Of a DNA stretch of 64,000 bases, positions 26,736-36,354 are shown in pieces. The stretch covers positions 1 through 64,000 of the forward strand of contig WQSX01000007.1 of the NCBI GenBank assembly GCA_009787625.1, written 5' to 3'. Each line of letters begins with the position of its first letter. The stretch's first letter is position 1. The stretch comes from Oscillospiraceae bacterium. GTDB lineage: Bacteria > Bacillota > Clostridia > Oscillospirales > Oscillospiraceae. The notes below the pieces were generated by a model. The model did not search any database and was not told the origin of the DNA. It saw only the letters and a list, made by a program, of their open reading frames with translations. Made by a program: the position numbers and the translations under genes.

Positions 26736-28355
26736 TTATGACTCGTCTGACAGCCAGTTTCTGAGAAGTTGTGCCACAGATCCCGGATCTCTGTCTATGA
26801 ACTTTTCGACCTGCTCAAGTCCGGGGGATTTTGTATTTATGTCGATGTCCTCATACTCCACCTGGTCAGCTTGCATATCATCATCATCGGTGATTAGGTA
26901 GTCGATGCCGTCAGCTCCTGCCGCAACCAACATTGGTTCAGGCTCAGGTTCGGGCCTGAGTGCTTTGACGATTGTTCTGCCGAGCAGAAATACCATCACG
27001 CCAAGCAGGATAATAACCGCGTACATAACTATCATTTCGATGAGGTCTCGTGTTCTCTGTGCCGCTGCCGCCGCTTCCGCCGCCGCAATTGCATCGGCAA
27101 GCGCCGTATCTTCGTATGCAAACGGAAGTAGTTGAACTCTGACGTTGGAGAGAGGCACTCCGATCGCGGTAGTGACGAGATCTGCAACCTCTGCACTGAA
27201 ATCGTCCTCAATGCCTTCTGTTTCACTGTTTATGACCACTGAAAGCATAACAGTTTCGATAATACCGTATTGGTGTTGTATCTGCCTTCTCGTCTCATTT
27301 ATCTCGTAGTTGAGGCTTTCGACATTGCGAAGCCATGTGTCTTGGTCATCAAATTCGCCCCATGGATATTCTATTGAACCCATTGCATTTGAATCCGTGC
27401 CGGGTACACCTTCCGCCGGCGACCATCTTCTTGACCTCTCATGGACACGTTCAGAACTACGGACTATACCTCCGGTTTCACCCGGAATAGGCGGTGCAAA
27501 TTCTACTTGCTCTGTGACTATTCTGTCAAAGTTGAGCCTGACTGTCGGTTGAACTCTAAGATTGCTGAGCCCAAAAATAGGTGATAAAAGCTGTTGAATT
27601 TGGGTTTGAAATTGTGCGCTCAACTGATTTTCAAGAGCTATGCGGTCTATAAATTCAACATCTGTGTCCAGAGCTTGGTCGCCGACAGGATAGTGGTTTA
27701 AGTTAGAGTCGATGATGTGAATATTCTCAAATTCAATGCCGGGCACACCACCTCTGACTGCCTCAGCGACAGCTTGCACTTCTGCCTGTGTGAGCCTTTC
27801 TCCTCCCGCAACTGTTATTTGAACTGAGGCCGTAGGAGGTCTGAGGTTTGTGGCGAGCCTAAATGGCGAGGTTTCTCCCTCATTTACAATAACGAGTGCG
27901 TTTTGTATCCTCGGGGCTTGAATAATTTGCATTCTGATGTGCTCGCCGCGTTGTGCTTCAGACATCTGGCGTGCAAAACTTTCGGTGACACCAAATCCGG
28001 TCGCACCTTCGAGCATTCCCCAGTCGAAACCGGGAGGCCCTATAAGCCCTTGACTCATAAGCCACATTTGAGTTGTGCCGTGTTCTTGTTCAGGGACTTC
28101 GAGTTGTATACCATCCGGGGAGACCCTTACTGTAAAGCCTTGTTCGTTAAGTGCTGCGTAGATATCTGCCGTGCTTACCGGGTCGCCTGTGCCCTGCAAC
28201 ACTACCCAATTTGTCCTCGTGAGAAGAACCGTCGCAACTATGGCAAGTGTCAAAACAAAGAGTGTAAGGACACCAAGTTGTATCTTGGTTTTCCTCGGCA
28301 GCGTTGTCATATATTCTCTGAATCGCGTGAGCATTTTTTCAATTGTTTCTCTCAC
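26736..28355 (-). CDS. fliF: Flagellar M-ring protein FliF
   Basis: YAALNEQGFTVRVSPDGIQLEVPEQE; NALVIVNEGETSPFRLATNLRPPTASVQITV; two TM segments. Confidence 0.94.
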   Translation of the reverse strand: MRETIEKMLTRFREYMTTLPRKTKIQLGVLTLFVLTLAIVATVLLTRTNWVVLQGTGDPVSTADIYAALNEQGFTVRVSPDGIQLEVPEQEHGTTQMWLMSQGLIGPPGFDWGMLEGATGFGVTESFARQMSEAQRGEHIRMQIIQAPRIQNALVIVNEGETSPFRLATNLRPPTASVQITVAGGERLTQAEVQAVAEAVRGGVPGIEFENIHIIDSNLNHYPVGDQALDTDVEFIDRIALENQLSAQFQTQIQQLLSPIFGLSNLRVQPTVRLNFDRIVTEQVEFAPPIPGETGGIVRSSERVHERSRRWSPAEGVPGTDSNAMGSIEYPWGEFDDQDTWLRNVESLNYEINETRRQIQHQYGIIETVMLSVVINSETEGIEDDFSAEVADLVTTAIGVPLSNVRVQLLPFAYEDTALADAIAAAEAAAAAQRTRDLIEMIVMYAVIILLGVMVFLLGRTIVKALRPEPEPEPMLVAAGADGIDYLITDDDDMQADQVEYEDIDINTKSPGLEQVEKFIDRDPGSVAQLLRNWLSDES

Positions 28356-28507
28356 CCTGATACCCCCTTAGAATCCCTCTTTCGCTTTTCTATATATCAC
28401 ATCAGAGTTTAACATTTCCTGAATCTATTTGCAAGAGTTTTTTCAAAAAATATACATTATTTAGTGTTTTGGTGGTTTAAGTTTCCTGTATCTTGTGGGA
28501 TATAGCC

Positions 28508-28538
28508 AACAAGACAGGAACCGTCCTCCTGTCTTGTT
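28508..28538. repeat. REP-like palindrome (12-bp perfect stem)
   Basis: aacaagacagga-accgtcc-tcctgtcttgtt. Confidence 0.8.
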
Positions 28539-28552
28539 ACGTAAAACGCAAA

Positions 28553-28698
28553 GCAGGCAAAAGGTGTAAAAAATATTAACAACCCGACCGACATAAGAAA
28601 ACCAGTATAAAAAAAGCAATCGCATTAGTCAAATCCATGTGCACTGGTGGCAAAGAGGCGGCTGAGTGGTGTTAATATTTTTTACACCTTTTGCCTGC
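28553..28698 (+). repeat. Hairpin element copy B (146 bp, perfect 29-bp terminal inverted repeats)
   Basis: gcaggcaaaaggtgtaaaaaatattaaca ... tgttaatattttttacaccttttgcctgc; compensatory changes relative to copy A. Confidence 0.9.
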
Positions 28699-28718
28699 GG
28701 CCCCACCCCGGATCACAA

Positions 28719-28748
28719 AAAATAGCGACTTTACAGCCGCTATTTTTG
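28719..28748 (-). terminator. Terminator downstream of csrA
   Basis: aaaatagcgactttacagccgctattttt hairpin. Confidence 0.7.
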
Positions 28749-28761
28749 TTATTATTGTGTT

Positions 28762-28998
28762 TTACTTTTTATCAGGTTTTTTCTTGATTTTTGATAAATC
28801 GAATGAGACTATTGGGGCGTCTAGGGCTTGGACGTTTGTGCTTCTTGTCGCCTCTAGGAGTTCTTCTCTGAAAACTTTGACGTCCCGCGGGGCATCTACG
28901 CCCAGTTTTATTTTGTCTCCATCTATGCCGAGCAGAGTGATGCGGATGTTATCGCCTATTACGATGGTTTCGTTGACCTTACGTGACAGAACTAGCAT
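28762..28998 (-). CDS. csrA: Carbon storage regulator CsrA
   Basis: [47 protein letters not shown]. Confidence 0.95.
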   Translation of the reverse strand: MLVLSRKVNETIVIGDNIRITLLGIDGDKIKLGVDAPRDVKVFREELLEATRSTNVQALDAPIVSFDLSKIKKKPDKK

Positions 28999-29458
28999 CG
29001 TCTTCACCCTCCTCCCTTGCAACTAACTTGCATATTTCTTGGAAGATAGGTACACGGACATTATACTCACTGCCGCTGAGCATTATCTGCTTTGCTTTTC
29101 CGCTGGAAGTGTTGATGATGATTGGGGCGGCGAGGTTCACCGTCATGCCTGAAATTTCGTCCGGAATGACCACGACACTCACGACAAATAAATCATCGGG
29201 TTTTGTGAGCTGCAGCCTTTTTACATCTGTCTCATCAATATCAAAAACATAGTCCGGAAGAACCGAAAATGTGTCAAGCACAGGCAAGCAAATCCCTGTC
29301 TCTTCCGTGGATTGCAACCAAACCAGTGGATAGCTCTCCTCAAATTGAAGCAATGCATATGTGTGATATTGTTCAAGGCCGGGAACGCCTTCTTCGAAGT
29401 CTAAGAACTTCGCCTCATCAACTTCGACATTCCCAAACCGCAGGGTATCAATTTGCAT
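28979..29458 (-). CDS. fliW: Flagellar assembly factor FliW
   Basis: [47 protein letters not shown]; overlaps csrA. Confidence 0.93.
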   Translation of the reverse strand: MQIDTLRFGNVEVDEAKFLDFEEGVPGLEQYHTYALLQFEESYPLVWLQSTEETGICLPVLDTFSVLPDYVFDIDETDVKRLQLTKPDDLFVVSVVVIPDEISGMTVNLAAPIIINTSSGKAKQIMLSGSEYNVRVPIFQEICKLVAREEGEDDASSVT

Positions 29459-29516
29459 CTCTGTGTATCTCCTTTTGGTATAAGTGGTTGTATCATATCA
29501 CACTTACTTTGCTCGG

Positions 29517-30095
29517 TCAAGCATACAGTGGTACTGCCGTTATATCCATGTGTGGCGGAGTTTGGTAGAACGTACTCACTGAATGCTGTGGGGTCAGCGA
29601 TACCTGTGCAAGATTTGTCGGGTCTGTGTTTACCGACAGGCTGTGTGGTGTGAATCCAATTTGAAGCCTGTTTACATGCCATGTAAAATGAGGTGAACTG
29701 CGTGGCATGAGTCCTATATTTACCGGAATCGGCCCGAGCCTTGCGTTTGCGTTGTTCCGTGCAATCATTGGCATGGGGTCGACACCTCGCACTTGAGCGT
29801 TTGCCATCTGGTCGCCCTCTCTTGCTCTGCGACCTATGCCCTGCATCGCCGCCTGCCTGCCTGCGTTTGCGAAATCTTGGGCAAATTGTCCCGATGTGCT
29901 TAATCCCATATCGCGCCTGACAGCTGAATGGTCAGCGGTGAATGTCGGTTGTTCCGAGTGGATTTGCACTTGTGAGCGTTGGTCGTTTATCTGAATAGCC
30001 GCACTGGGGTTGTTGATATTGAGATTCGAGCGAGTTATGTTCAGCCCGATTTGGGCACGTTGCTCATTTATGTTTATCCTCATAAGTACAGACAT
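29517..30095 (-). CDS. DUF6470-like flagellar operon protein
   Basis: RININEQRAQIGLNITRSNLNI...QVQIHSEQPTFTADHSAVRRDMGL; between flgL and fliW. Confidence 0.6.
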   Translation of the reverse strand: MSVLMRININEQRAQIGLNITRSNLNINNPSAAIQINDQRSQVQIHSEQPTFTADHSAVRRDMGLSTSGQFAQDFANAGRQAAMQGIGRRAREGDQMANAQVRGVDPMPMIARNNANARLGPIPVNIGLMPRSSPHFTWHVNRLQIGFTPHSLSVNTDPTNLAQVSLTPQHSVSTFYQTPPHMDITAVPLYA

Positions 30096-30235
30096 CGTCG
30101 TCACCGCCTTCCTTGGCTGGATTCAATGCGCTATTGTACCACAAATTACAGGAAAAGTCAATTGCAGGGGCGATTATTAATCGCCCGTTGTGACAAGACA
30201 GAGGAATCGTCAGAAACCCCTGTCTTACATACCAC

Positions 30236-30312
30236 GTCATTGCGGCCTCCGAGCCGCAATCCCATGAATAATGAGCATATCTTCGGGGATTGCGGGTCGC
30301 GCCCGCAATGAC
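30236..30312. repeat. Nested palindromic repeat (GTCATTGCGG ... CCGCAATGAC)
   Basis: Two inverted GTCATT-type palindromes. Confidence 0.7.
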
Positions 30313-30429
30313 GAGTTTTTTGATTGCTATTTTCAAGCGCAGACCAAGACAGAGGAACCGTCCCCTTGTCTTACAGACTAGCGGAGCAAATAACCCACCC
30401 TCTGCGGGAATTCACGAAACGCTAAACAC

Positions 30430-31569
30430 CTACCTCAAAAAGTCCATGAGTGTCGGTTGAATCACCCTGGCGCCTGCTGATAGAGCGGCTTGGTAGATTG
30501 TCTCTGCCATGCGTAGATTCATTATTACCTCTGCAAAATCCGCATCTTCGGCGCGTGAACGCATTTCCTCGTAGTTGATGAAATCTTGGTCGAATCTCGC
30601 GTCTATCAGCTCAAGTCTGCGCTGTCTGCCACCAATCTCTGCCGTTCTTGCGAGCAGGTGGTTTTGCGAGTCTTGCACTTGATTTATTAGCATTGTCATT
30701 TCATCTGTAGTAATAGTGCGGGTTCCCGGATAATTCGGCTCGCCCGGCTCGATAGGCCTTCTGCCGTTTAGCCCTTCGTATACCTCTGTGAGCACGCTAA
30801 ACGCATTGCGAAAAATCTCACTGTTCGAGCCATCATTTGATTGAGTTCTGAACATAATGAGGTCAATACCATTCATGGTCACAGGCATCATTATTCCGGG
30901 CCCTACTTCAAACTGAATCACACTGTCATTCAGTTGCCGTAATTGCGGAACCTCCGTGGTTCCTCCGGGATAGCCGGGCTCACCCGGGATTGCCGGTACT
31001 AATCCGTTTTCCATAGCGTTACGAAATTCATCAGCAGACAAATTATCAAAACGCGACATGTTAAACCCGTTAAAAAGTAGGTTTCCGGAGGTGTCCATGG
31101 TGAACGGACGAGTCTGAGTCGGAGCATTTTGTGCAAAGTCACCGGGAGTATTGAATCCACCAAATACAAACCTATCACCAAATGTTGTGTTTAAAGTATC
31201 TAAGAAGTGATCTCTCATTTGACCTACAACTCTCGATAGGTTTAGCCTATCTGTGTCAGTCATGGTACTTCCTGAACTGACCATTTGCTCATAGACATGA
31301 CCCACCGTTTCCTGTAGTTCACGCACACCCGACTCAGCTTGGGTGAGCCAGTTTTGTGCCGTCCCGATGGATTGCTGAAAATGCTCGATGCGAGTGATTC
31401 TGTTACGCGCAGCTTGCCCGAAAATCAACGCAGATGGGTTGTCGCTTATGTGCGCCCACTGCCTGCCGCTCGAAAGCTGATTTTGCAGTCTATCCATTCT
31501 TCCGAGATTATTATTCACATTGTTTAGAAGTGTGTTTCTGAGCATTGCATTAGTTACTCTTGATACCAT
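30430..31569 (-). CDS. flgL: Flagellar hook-associated protein FlgL
   Basis: MVSRVTNAMLRNTLLNNVNNNLGRMDRLQNQLSSGRQWAHISDNPSA; start at 31569. Confidence 0.92.
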   Translation of the reverse strand: MVSRVTNAMLRNTLLNNVNNNLGRMDRLQNQLSSGRQWAHISDNPSALIFGQAARNRITRIEHFQQSIGTAQNWLTQAESGVRELQETVGHVYEQMVSSGSTMTDTDRLNLSRVVGQMRDHFLDTLNTTFGDRFVFGGFNTPGDFAQNAPTQTRPFTMDTSGNLLFNGFNMSRFDNLSADEFRNAMENGLVPAIPGEPGYPGGTTEVPQLRQLNDSVIQFEVGPGIMMPVTMNGIDLIMFRTQSNDGSNSEIFRNAFSVLTEVYEGLNGRRPIEPGEPNYPGTRTITTDEMTMLINQVQDSQNHLLARTAEIGGRQRRLELIDARFDQDFINYEEMRSRAEDADFAEVIMNLRMAETIYQAALSAGARVIQPTLMDFLR

Positions 31570-31762
31570 TGTTTTTCCTCCTATTAGTGTTTCACAAAAC
31601 ACTAGTATTTCATTTTTTAAATAACTTCCCAAAAATTGTGGTAGATTTTTGCGGCTGCCTAGGAAAAAGCCGCAGGAATGCCCAGGCATTTCAAGGTTTT
31701 TTGACAACGGCAGACACAAAAAGATGCCGCAAGGTTTGGGGAGGAATTTAGAAAATGGAATA

Positions 31763-33760
31763 CTAGATTCCTACTCTGCCTGTGCCGTTTATCAGCCTGT
31801 CAAGTGCCTCGTCTATCGCTGTTATGATACGAGCTGCGCCGTTGTATGCGTGTTGGAATCTGACTAGTCCTACCATTTCTTCGTCCAACGAAACTCCGGC
31901 GATGGCTGTTCTTTGGTTATTTGCCGAAAGCGTGAGCGCCCTGCTTGTCCTCGCGTTTTGGTGAGCAGTGTGCAAGGTATTTGCGACATTAAACCTTATA
32001 ACCGTTCCATAGTCATCAAATGTTCCTATTTCTCTTGTTCTTTCACGCCCATCCGGACCGATTATCGTAACCGATATGCCCGTCTCCCCGAAAAGGCTGT
32101 ACAGATCGTTCATGTTTTCGTTGTTACCCCTCTGCAGTTCAATAGGGGTTCCGTCGGTTCTTCCAATACGCTGTGAAGAGGAAGCTATATTAAACTCACT
32201 TGCCATAATTTCATCGCTGACATTGAAATTTAAAGCTGTGACATGTGCCAGTTCTTCAGGAGTCACTTCAAACCTTGTACTGGCTATATTAGCGGAACCT
32301 TGACTGTATCCGAGAAATGTGCCACCTTCATCATAAAACCTTATATATGTCGCTTGAGAACTGCTGAAGTTCGGGGCGTTGGGATCTAAGGGGTCGCCAT
32401 TAGCATCTAAAAATACTGTATTATCTGCGTATATTCTCGTATCATCATTACTTACAACCTGAAGCTCATCGCCGTCTGAATCATAGAATACTACACGCCC
32501 AATCGGATTTCCGTTCGGTCCTATTGCTCTGAAGAATTTAATGCCTGTTTCCGAGCCGTTCGGGTTATCACTCCAACCTTGCACGTGTTGCTGATTTATC
32601 TGAACAAACAGCGCACGGGCAAGATCATTAATCATTTCAAGGTAGTATGGAATACCTCTTGATATACTATCCGGAGTATCACCAATTCCGTCGCGGACAC
32701 CCATGTGTGCTTTGATTTCACCACCGGTGATTCTTCTCATGTCTACTGCAGCGGCTTCCACAGCCCAATTATATAGGCGCATTGCATTATCAAAAGCAGC
32801 TTGCCTTTGACCTTCAGGAAGATTGAGAAAGTCTTCCCACCTCGGCACAGATGAATCATTTCCTGACATCAGCGGAAACGGTGCACTCTGTGATGGTGTG
32901 AAGTCTCTTGGCATACGTTCTGCCCAAATCGGAATCGCAACGAGTGAATCTACCCCTCGAACCGGGTTTTCTACCCAGCCCACACTCATGGTCATGCGTC
33001 TATCGTGGTGAACTGCTGTCTCGCCTGCAATGGTGAGGCTGAACACGCTGTTGCCGAATTGGTCCTCACGCTCATCCCAGTCAATGTCAATGAGCTGTGC
33101 CAGTTCATCAAGTTCAAGGTTACGCCTGTCACGAAGGTCGTTGGCGATAAGACCGGTGACTTCGAAGTTGTAAATTTGTCCGTTTAATAGACGAATGTTT
33201 TCAAGGCGTCTGTTTACTTCACCTGTTTTTGTAACAACTGCCCTGTTTTCTGATTCTTGCAGACTCACGAGACCCGTGTGGTTCATGCGGAGCATTGCAG
33301 TAAGGTCTTCCGCTGTTGTACGCATGAGTACACGCGGAGCACCTGAAACAGGATCTTCCGATGCAACTTTCATAGAGCGAAAGAACTCAGACATTGCACG
33401 GTTGATGCTGGTAGCTTCGTTTACATTGTCAAAAAACGACTCGACATGTGAAAGACTCTGCGATCTGGTGTTCCAAAATGCATGGGTTGTACTTTCACTG
33501 CGAAAACGCCTGTCCAGATATGATGAGCGAATTTGCTCAAGAATCTGTACACGCGTACCTTGACCAACGCTCATATGTGATACAGGCGCAAACATTCCAA
33601 CCTGTTCGAATGGGCTCAGGTTAGCTTGCCTTGCATGTTGACGAGTGAATCCTGCTGTATCCACGTTGGCTATATTATGGCCTGTTACTTCCAGCCCAAA
33701 CTGAGCTGTGCTGAGTCCTGACCTACCAATTTCAAGTCCGAAGAAAGATGATCTTATCAT
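31763..33760 (-). CDS. flgK: Flagellar hook-associated protein FlgK
   Basis: MIRSSFFGLEIGRSGLSTAQFGLEVTGHNIANVDTAGFTRQ; C-terminal EEMVGLVRFQHAYNGAARIITAIDEALDRLI. Confidence 0.94.
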   Translation of the reverse strand: MIRSSFFGLEIGRSGLSTAQFGLEVTGHNIANVDTAGFTRQHARQANLSPFEQVGMFAPVSHMSVGQGTRVQILEQIRSSYLDRRFRSESTTHAFWNTRSQSLSHVESFFDNVNEATSINRAMSEFFRSMKVASEDPVSGAPRVLMRTTAEDLTAMLRMNHTGLVSLQESENRAVVTKTGEVNRRLENIRLLNGQIYNFEVTGLIANDLRDRRNLELDELAQLIDIDWDEREDQFGNSVFSLTIAGETAVHHDRRMTMSVGWVENPVRGVDSLVAIPIWAERMPRDFTPSQSAPFPLMSGNDSSVPRWEDFLNLPEGQRQAAFDNAMRLYNWAVEAAAVDMRRITGGEIKAHMGVRDGIGDTPDSISRGIPYYLEMINDLARALFVQINQQHVQGWSDNPNGSETGIKFFRAIGPNGNPIGRVVFYDSDGDELQVVSNDDTRIYADNTVFLDANGDPLDPNAPNFSSSQATYIRFYDEGGTFLGYSQGSANIASTRFEVTPEELAHVTALNFNVSDEIMASEFNIASSSQRIGRTDGTPIELQRGNNENMNDLYSLFGETGISVTIIGPDGRERTREIGTFDDYGTVIRFNVANTLHTAHQNARTSRALTLSANNQRTAIAGVSLDEEMVGLVRFQHAYNGAARIITAIDEALDRLINGTGRVGI

Positions 33761-33898
33761 AGTTGTCTCCCTGCTGTAAGCATCTAAGCAGATGCTAACG
33801 GGAGAATCCATTCTCGCTGTTAGTTGCAATCCTTTGCTTTTGTTAATGCTGTTATATATTTGGGTGTAAGTTAGTTACACTATTCCTTACATTATGTA

Positions 33899-33925
33899 TT
33901 ATCGTGTTTTTCCAATGATTCTTGA
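33899..33925 (-). promoter_or_regulatory. Candidate sigma-28 promoter upstream of flgK
   Basis: Minus strand TCAA-N15-CACGATAA. Confidence 0.5.
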
Positions 33926-33963
33926 GTGTTTTTAAGGAAAAAAAGGAATTATTTAACGTATTT

Positions 33964-34068
33964 GTCATTCCGCGTGCAGTCAGCAGAATCCAAAAAAGAA
34001 AAATGAACTCTAATTAGCTTGAGTTAAGTCCTGAAAGTCTGGATTCTGCGACTTGCGCGCAGAATGAC
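33964..34068. repeat. Inverted pair of GTCATTC..AGAATCC palindromes
   Basis: gtcattccgcg..cagaatcca ... tggattctgcg..cgcagaatgac. Confidence 0.7.
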
Positions 34069-34103
34069 AAAGGATTTGTAGTTGCCCGTAAACAATAACA
34101 AAA

Positions 34104-34146
34104 ACAACAACCCGCAACACAAGCAAAGGTTGCGGGTTGTTTTTTG
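34104..34146. terminator. Terminator downstream of flgN
   Basis: acaacccgcaac ... gttgcgggttgttttttt hairpin. Confidence 0.7.
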
Positions 34147-34164
34147 AAATTTTATAACGAAAAT

Positions 34165-34671
34165 CTATGCGTGACCATCGTAGAATCCTGTAGACTTTTT
34201 TCGTTCGGTTGCGGCTTTCCCGTCACCGCCGTACATGTTGTTCAGCGGATCTTCCGCGCCAACCATCAGTTCTAACATAGTGTCTGAATACTCAATGTGA
34301 GATTTTATCAGTTCACGATTTTCCGCATTTATGGCTGTGTGTTCAGCAATTAGAGCAGTAATCTGATTTTGCAAGTTTGACAGATTGACTCTTTCGTTAG
34401 GGTCGGAGGTCTCTAAAATAGCTGTGATGGTTATCTGAGACTCAGGAATTGCTGATTCCTGAGATATAGTTTTGTTAATCTCGGTACGCTTTCTCTCTAG
34501 TGCGCCGAGCTTGTTGAGCTGTTTAATCTGAAGTTTGATTATAGCTTCAAGTTTCCCTGATTCACCTGCAACAATGACCTCCCGCTCCTCTTTTGCAAGC
34601 TCCAGCAAACCTTTTACGATAGTTTTTTCATCTTGCAAAATCGAACATAAATCAAGGATTGTCTGTCTCAT
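34165..34671 (-). CDS. flgN: FlgN family chaperone
   Basis: LCSILQDEKTIVKGLLELAKEEREVIVAGESGKLEAIIKLQIKQLNKLGALERKR; next to flgM. Confidence 0.82.
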   Translation of the reverse strand: MRQTILDLCSILQDEKTIVKGLLELAKEEREVIVAGESGKLEAIIKLQIKQLNKLGALERKRTEINKTISQESAIPESQITITAILETSDPNERVNLSNLQNQITALIAEHTAINAENRELIKSHIEYSDTMLELMVGAEDPLNNMYGGDGKAATERKKSTGFYDGHA

Positions 34672-34967
34672 CAGCGAGCTCCAAGAACACTTGAAAGAAT
34701 TCTGTCCGCGATATCCTCACTGCTGACGGAGTATGTGCCGTTTTGTACAGCGGTTCTAATCGCATCAATTCTATTCATATCTTCAGGTGTGCGTGCTTCG
34801 ACTGATTCCCTTGCTTCTTGCAGTGACTTTTGGAAGCTCAGAGCTTCTGCTGAGAAAGTCACCTCATCGCGACCTGCTTTTGGCGATTGAGGGGATGTCA
34901 AGCTGCGAGTAGAATTAGCCTGATAGCTCCTTGTGATATTCGGATTCATAATTGGATTGATCTTCAT
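34671..34967 (-). CDS. flgM: Anti-sigma-28 factor FlgM
   Basis: DEVTFSAEALSFQKSLQEARESVEARTPEDMNRIDAIRTAVQNGTYSVSSEDIADRIL. Confidence 0.9.
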   Translation of the reverse strand: MKINPIMNPNITRSYQANSTRSLTSPQSPKAGRDEVTFSAEALSFQKSLQEARESVEARTPEDMNRIDAIRTAVQNGTYSVSSEDIADRILSSVLGAR

Positions 34968-35067
34968 TTGTATTCACCTTCTTTAAGCCATGATTCTATG
35001 TCTCTGATAGGTTTAGTAATATGTTATCAAGAGTATATTGCTGTGCTAAAATCCTTTGATATTAATA

Positions 35068-35095
35068 TTATCGTAACAAGTGCCTGTTTACATTA
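35068..35095 (-). promoter_or_regulatory. Candidate sigma-28 promoter upstream of flgM
   Basis: Minus strand TAAT-N16-TACGATAA. Confidence 0.45.
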
Positions 35096-35102
35096 GCTTT
35101 TT

Positions 35103-35522
35103 TTATTGTTTTGTGCCAATTTTTGCTGAAGCTTTTAAATCTTGCTGTGCACTTGCGGATTTTTGAGCTGTATTCCCACCGGAAACATTCTTGTCAAGAG
35201 ACGTTGCAACCTTACCGGTGCAGCCTTTACAGAGCCTTCCTGTGCTTATGGATTTTTTACACATTTCGCACTGTAAAATCCCACCACCGTCTCCATCAGG
35301 GCTGTCGATTATGAGTCTGCCCTCTTTTAGGAGATATAATATTATTTGCTTTGAAACTTCAGTTTCTTCTGCCACAACGTCGATATTGGTCTGCTTGTGG
35401 TCATAGATATAGTCACGAACTTTTATAAAGTCCTGATCTATTTGCGTTAAACATGCAGGGCACACCTTGCCTCTCAGACTTGCAAACGGCTTTTTACAGA
35501 ATTGACATTGGATAATATTCAT
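35103..35522 (-). CDS. YvyF-like (TIGR03826-type) flagellar operon zinc-ribbon protein
   Basis: CQFCKKPFASLRGKVCPACLTQIDQDFIKVRDYIYDH and second CxxC pairs. Confidence 0.82.
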   Translation of the reverse strand: MNIIQCQFCKKPFASLRGKVCPACLTQIDQDFIKVRDYIYDHKQTNIDVVAEETEVSKQIILYLLKEGRLIIDSPDGDGGGILQCEMCKKSISTGRLCKGCTGKVATSLDKNVSGGNTAQKSASAQQDLKASAKIGTKQ

Positions 35523-35574
35523 GCAGGTGACCCCCTTAATTTAATTTATTTAGAGTACATATTTCACCATTATA

Positions 35575-36354
35575 CTACCGTCTCATGTTATTTGCAACAC
35601 CTTCCATCTCATCCGCCAAAGTTAATGCGCGTGAGGCGAGTTGGAAAGCTCTCTGAGTCCTGATTAATCGGGTCATTTCGTCTGCTATATTGACATTTGA
35701 ACCTTCTAACATTCCTTGGCGGACAAGGGTGCCCGCCCCCACGGGGAGTCGTTCACCCGCCGATTCTGCGTGTCTGAAAAGCCCGTTGCCTGTCTGCTCG
35801 AGACCTTTTAAGTTTACGAATGTGGCTAACCCAAGTTGTGCCGTGCCCACTACTTCAGAGTTGCTTATAAAGTATATCTCACCCGTGTCACGGACATCAA
35901 TGGAATCTATGCCAAAAGGTATTTCTATACGTTCACCATCCGGGTCAAGTACATACAGCCCGTTGCCGTTTACTAAGAATGTCCCCTCATCTTCTACACT
36001 CAACGCAAATGAGCCATTTCTTGTGAATACTTGTTCACCATTCACGTCTTGCAAGACAAAGAATCCTTCACCCTCAATTGCAAAATCCAAATTTCTTTCG
36101 GTTCTTTGGAAATTTCCGGTTCGCCAATCTCTGGCTATACCCGCAATCAAAACACTGTGACCTCGTTGGTTGTGCTCTTCGGGTGACCTCGGAAAACTTG
36201 GGTTCAGACCCGTCGTATAAAGTGCAGTCTGAAAGTCCAGTCTCGGAGCTTTAAACCCTGTTGTATTCACGTTTGCTACGTTGTTACCGATTACTTCCAA
36301 TCTGGTTTGTTGCATACGTAGCGCAGTTGCCGCTATTGCTTTTGCTCCAAACAT
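35575..36354 (-). CDS. flgG: Flagellar basal-body rod protein (FlgG/FlhP-like)
   Basis: MQQTRLEVIGNNVANVNTTGFKAPRLDFQ; GSNVNIADEMTRLIRTQRAFQLASRAL. Confidence 0.85.
   Translation of the reverse strand: MFGAKAIAATALRMQQTRLEVIGNNVANVNTTGFKAPRLDFQTALYTTGLNPSFPRSPEEHNQRGHSVLIAGIARDWRTGNFQRTERNLDFAIEGEGFFVLQDVNGEQVFTRNGSFALSVEDEGTFLVNGNGLYVLDPDGERIEIPFGIDSIDVRDTGEIYFISNSEVVGTAQLGLATFVNLKGLEQTGNGLFRHAESAGERLPVGAGTLVRQGMLEGSNVNIADEMTRLIRTQRAFQLASRALTLADEMEGVANNMRR

Noticed and set aside
28499-28700. c-di-GMP (GEMM) riboswitch in the fliF leader
   Set aside because: acgcaaagcaggcaaaagg superficially recalls GEMM cores but the conserved GEMM loop and receptor sequences are missing.
31570-31762. Short hairpins (tgcggct..agccgca, atgcccaggcat) in the flgK-flgL spacer
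   Set aside because: Short and without a T-run or repeat copies seen elsewhere in the window; too weak to call.
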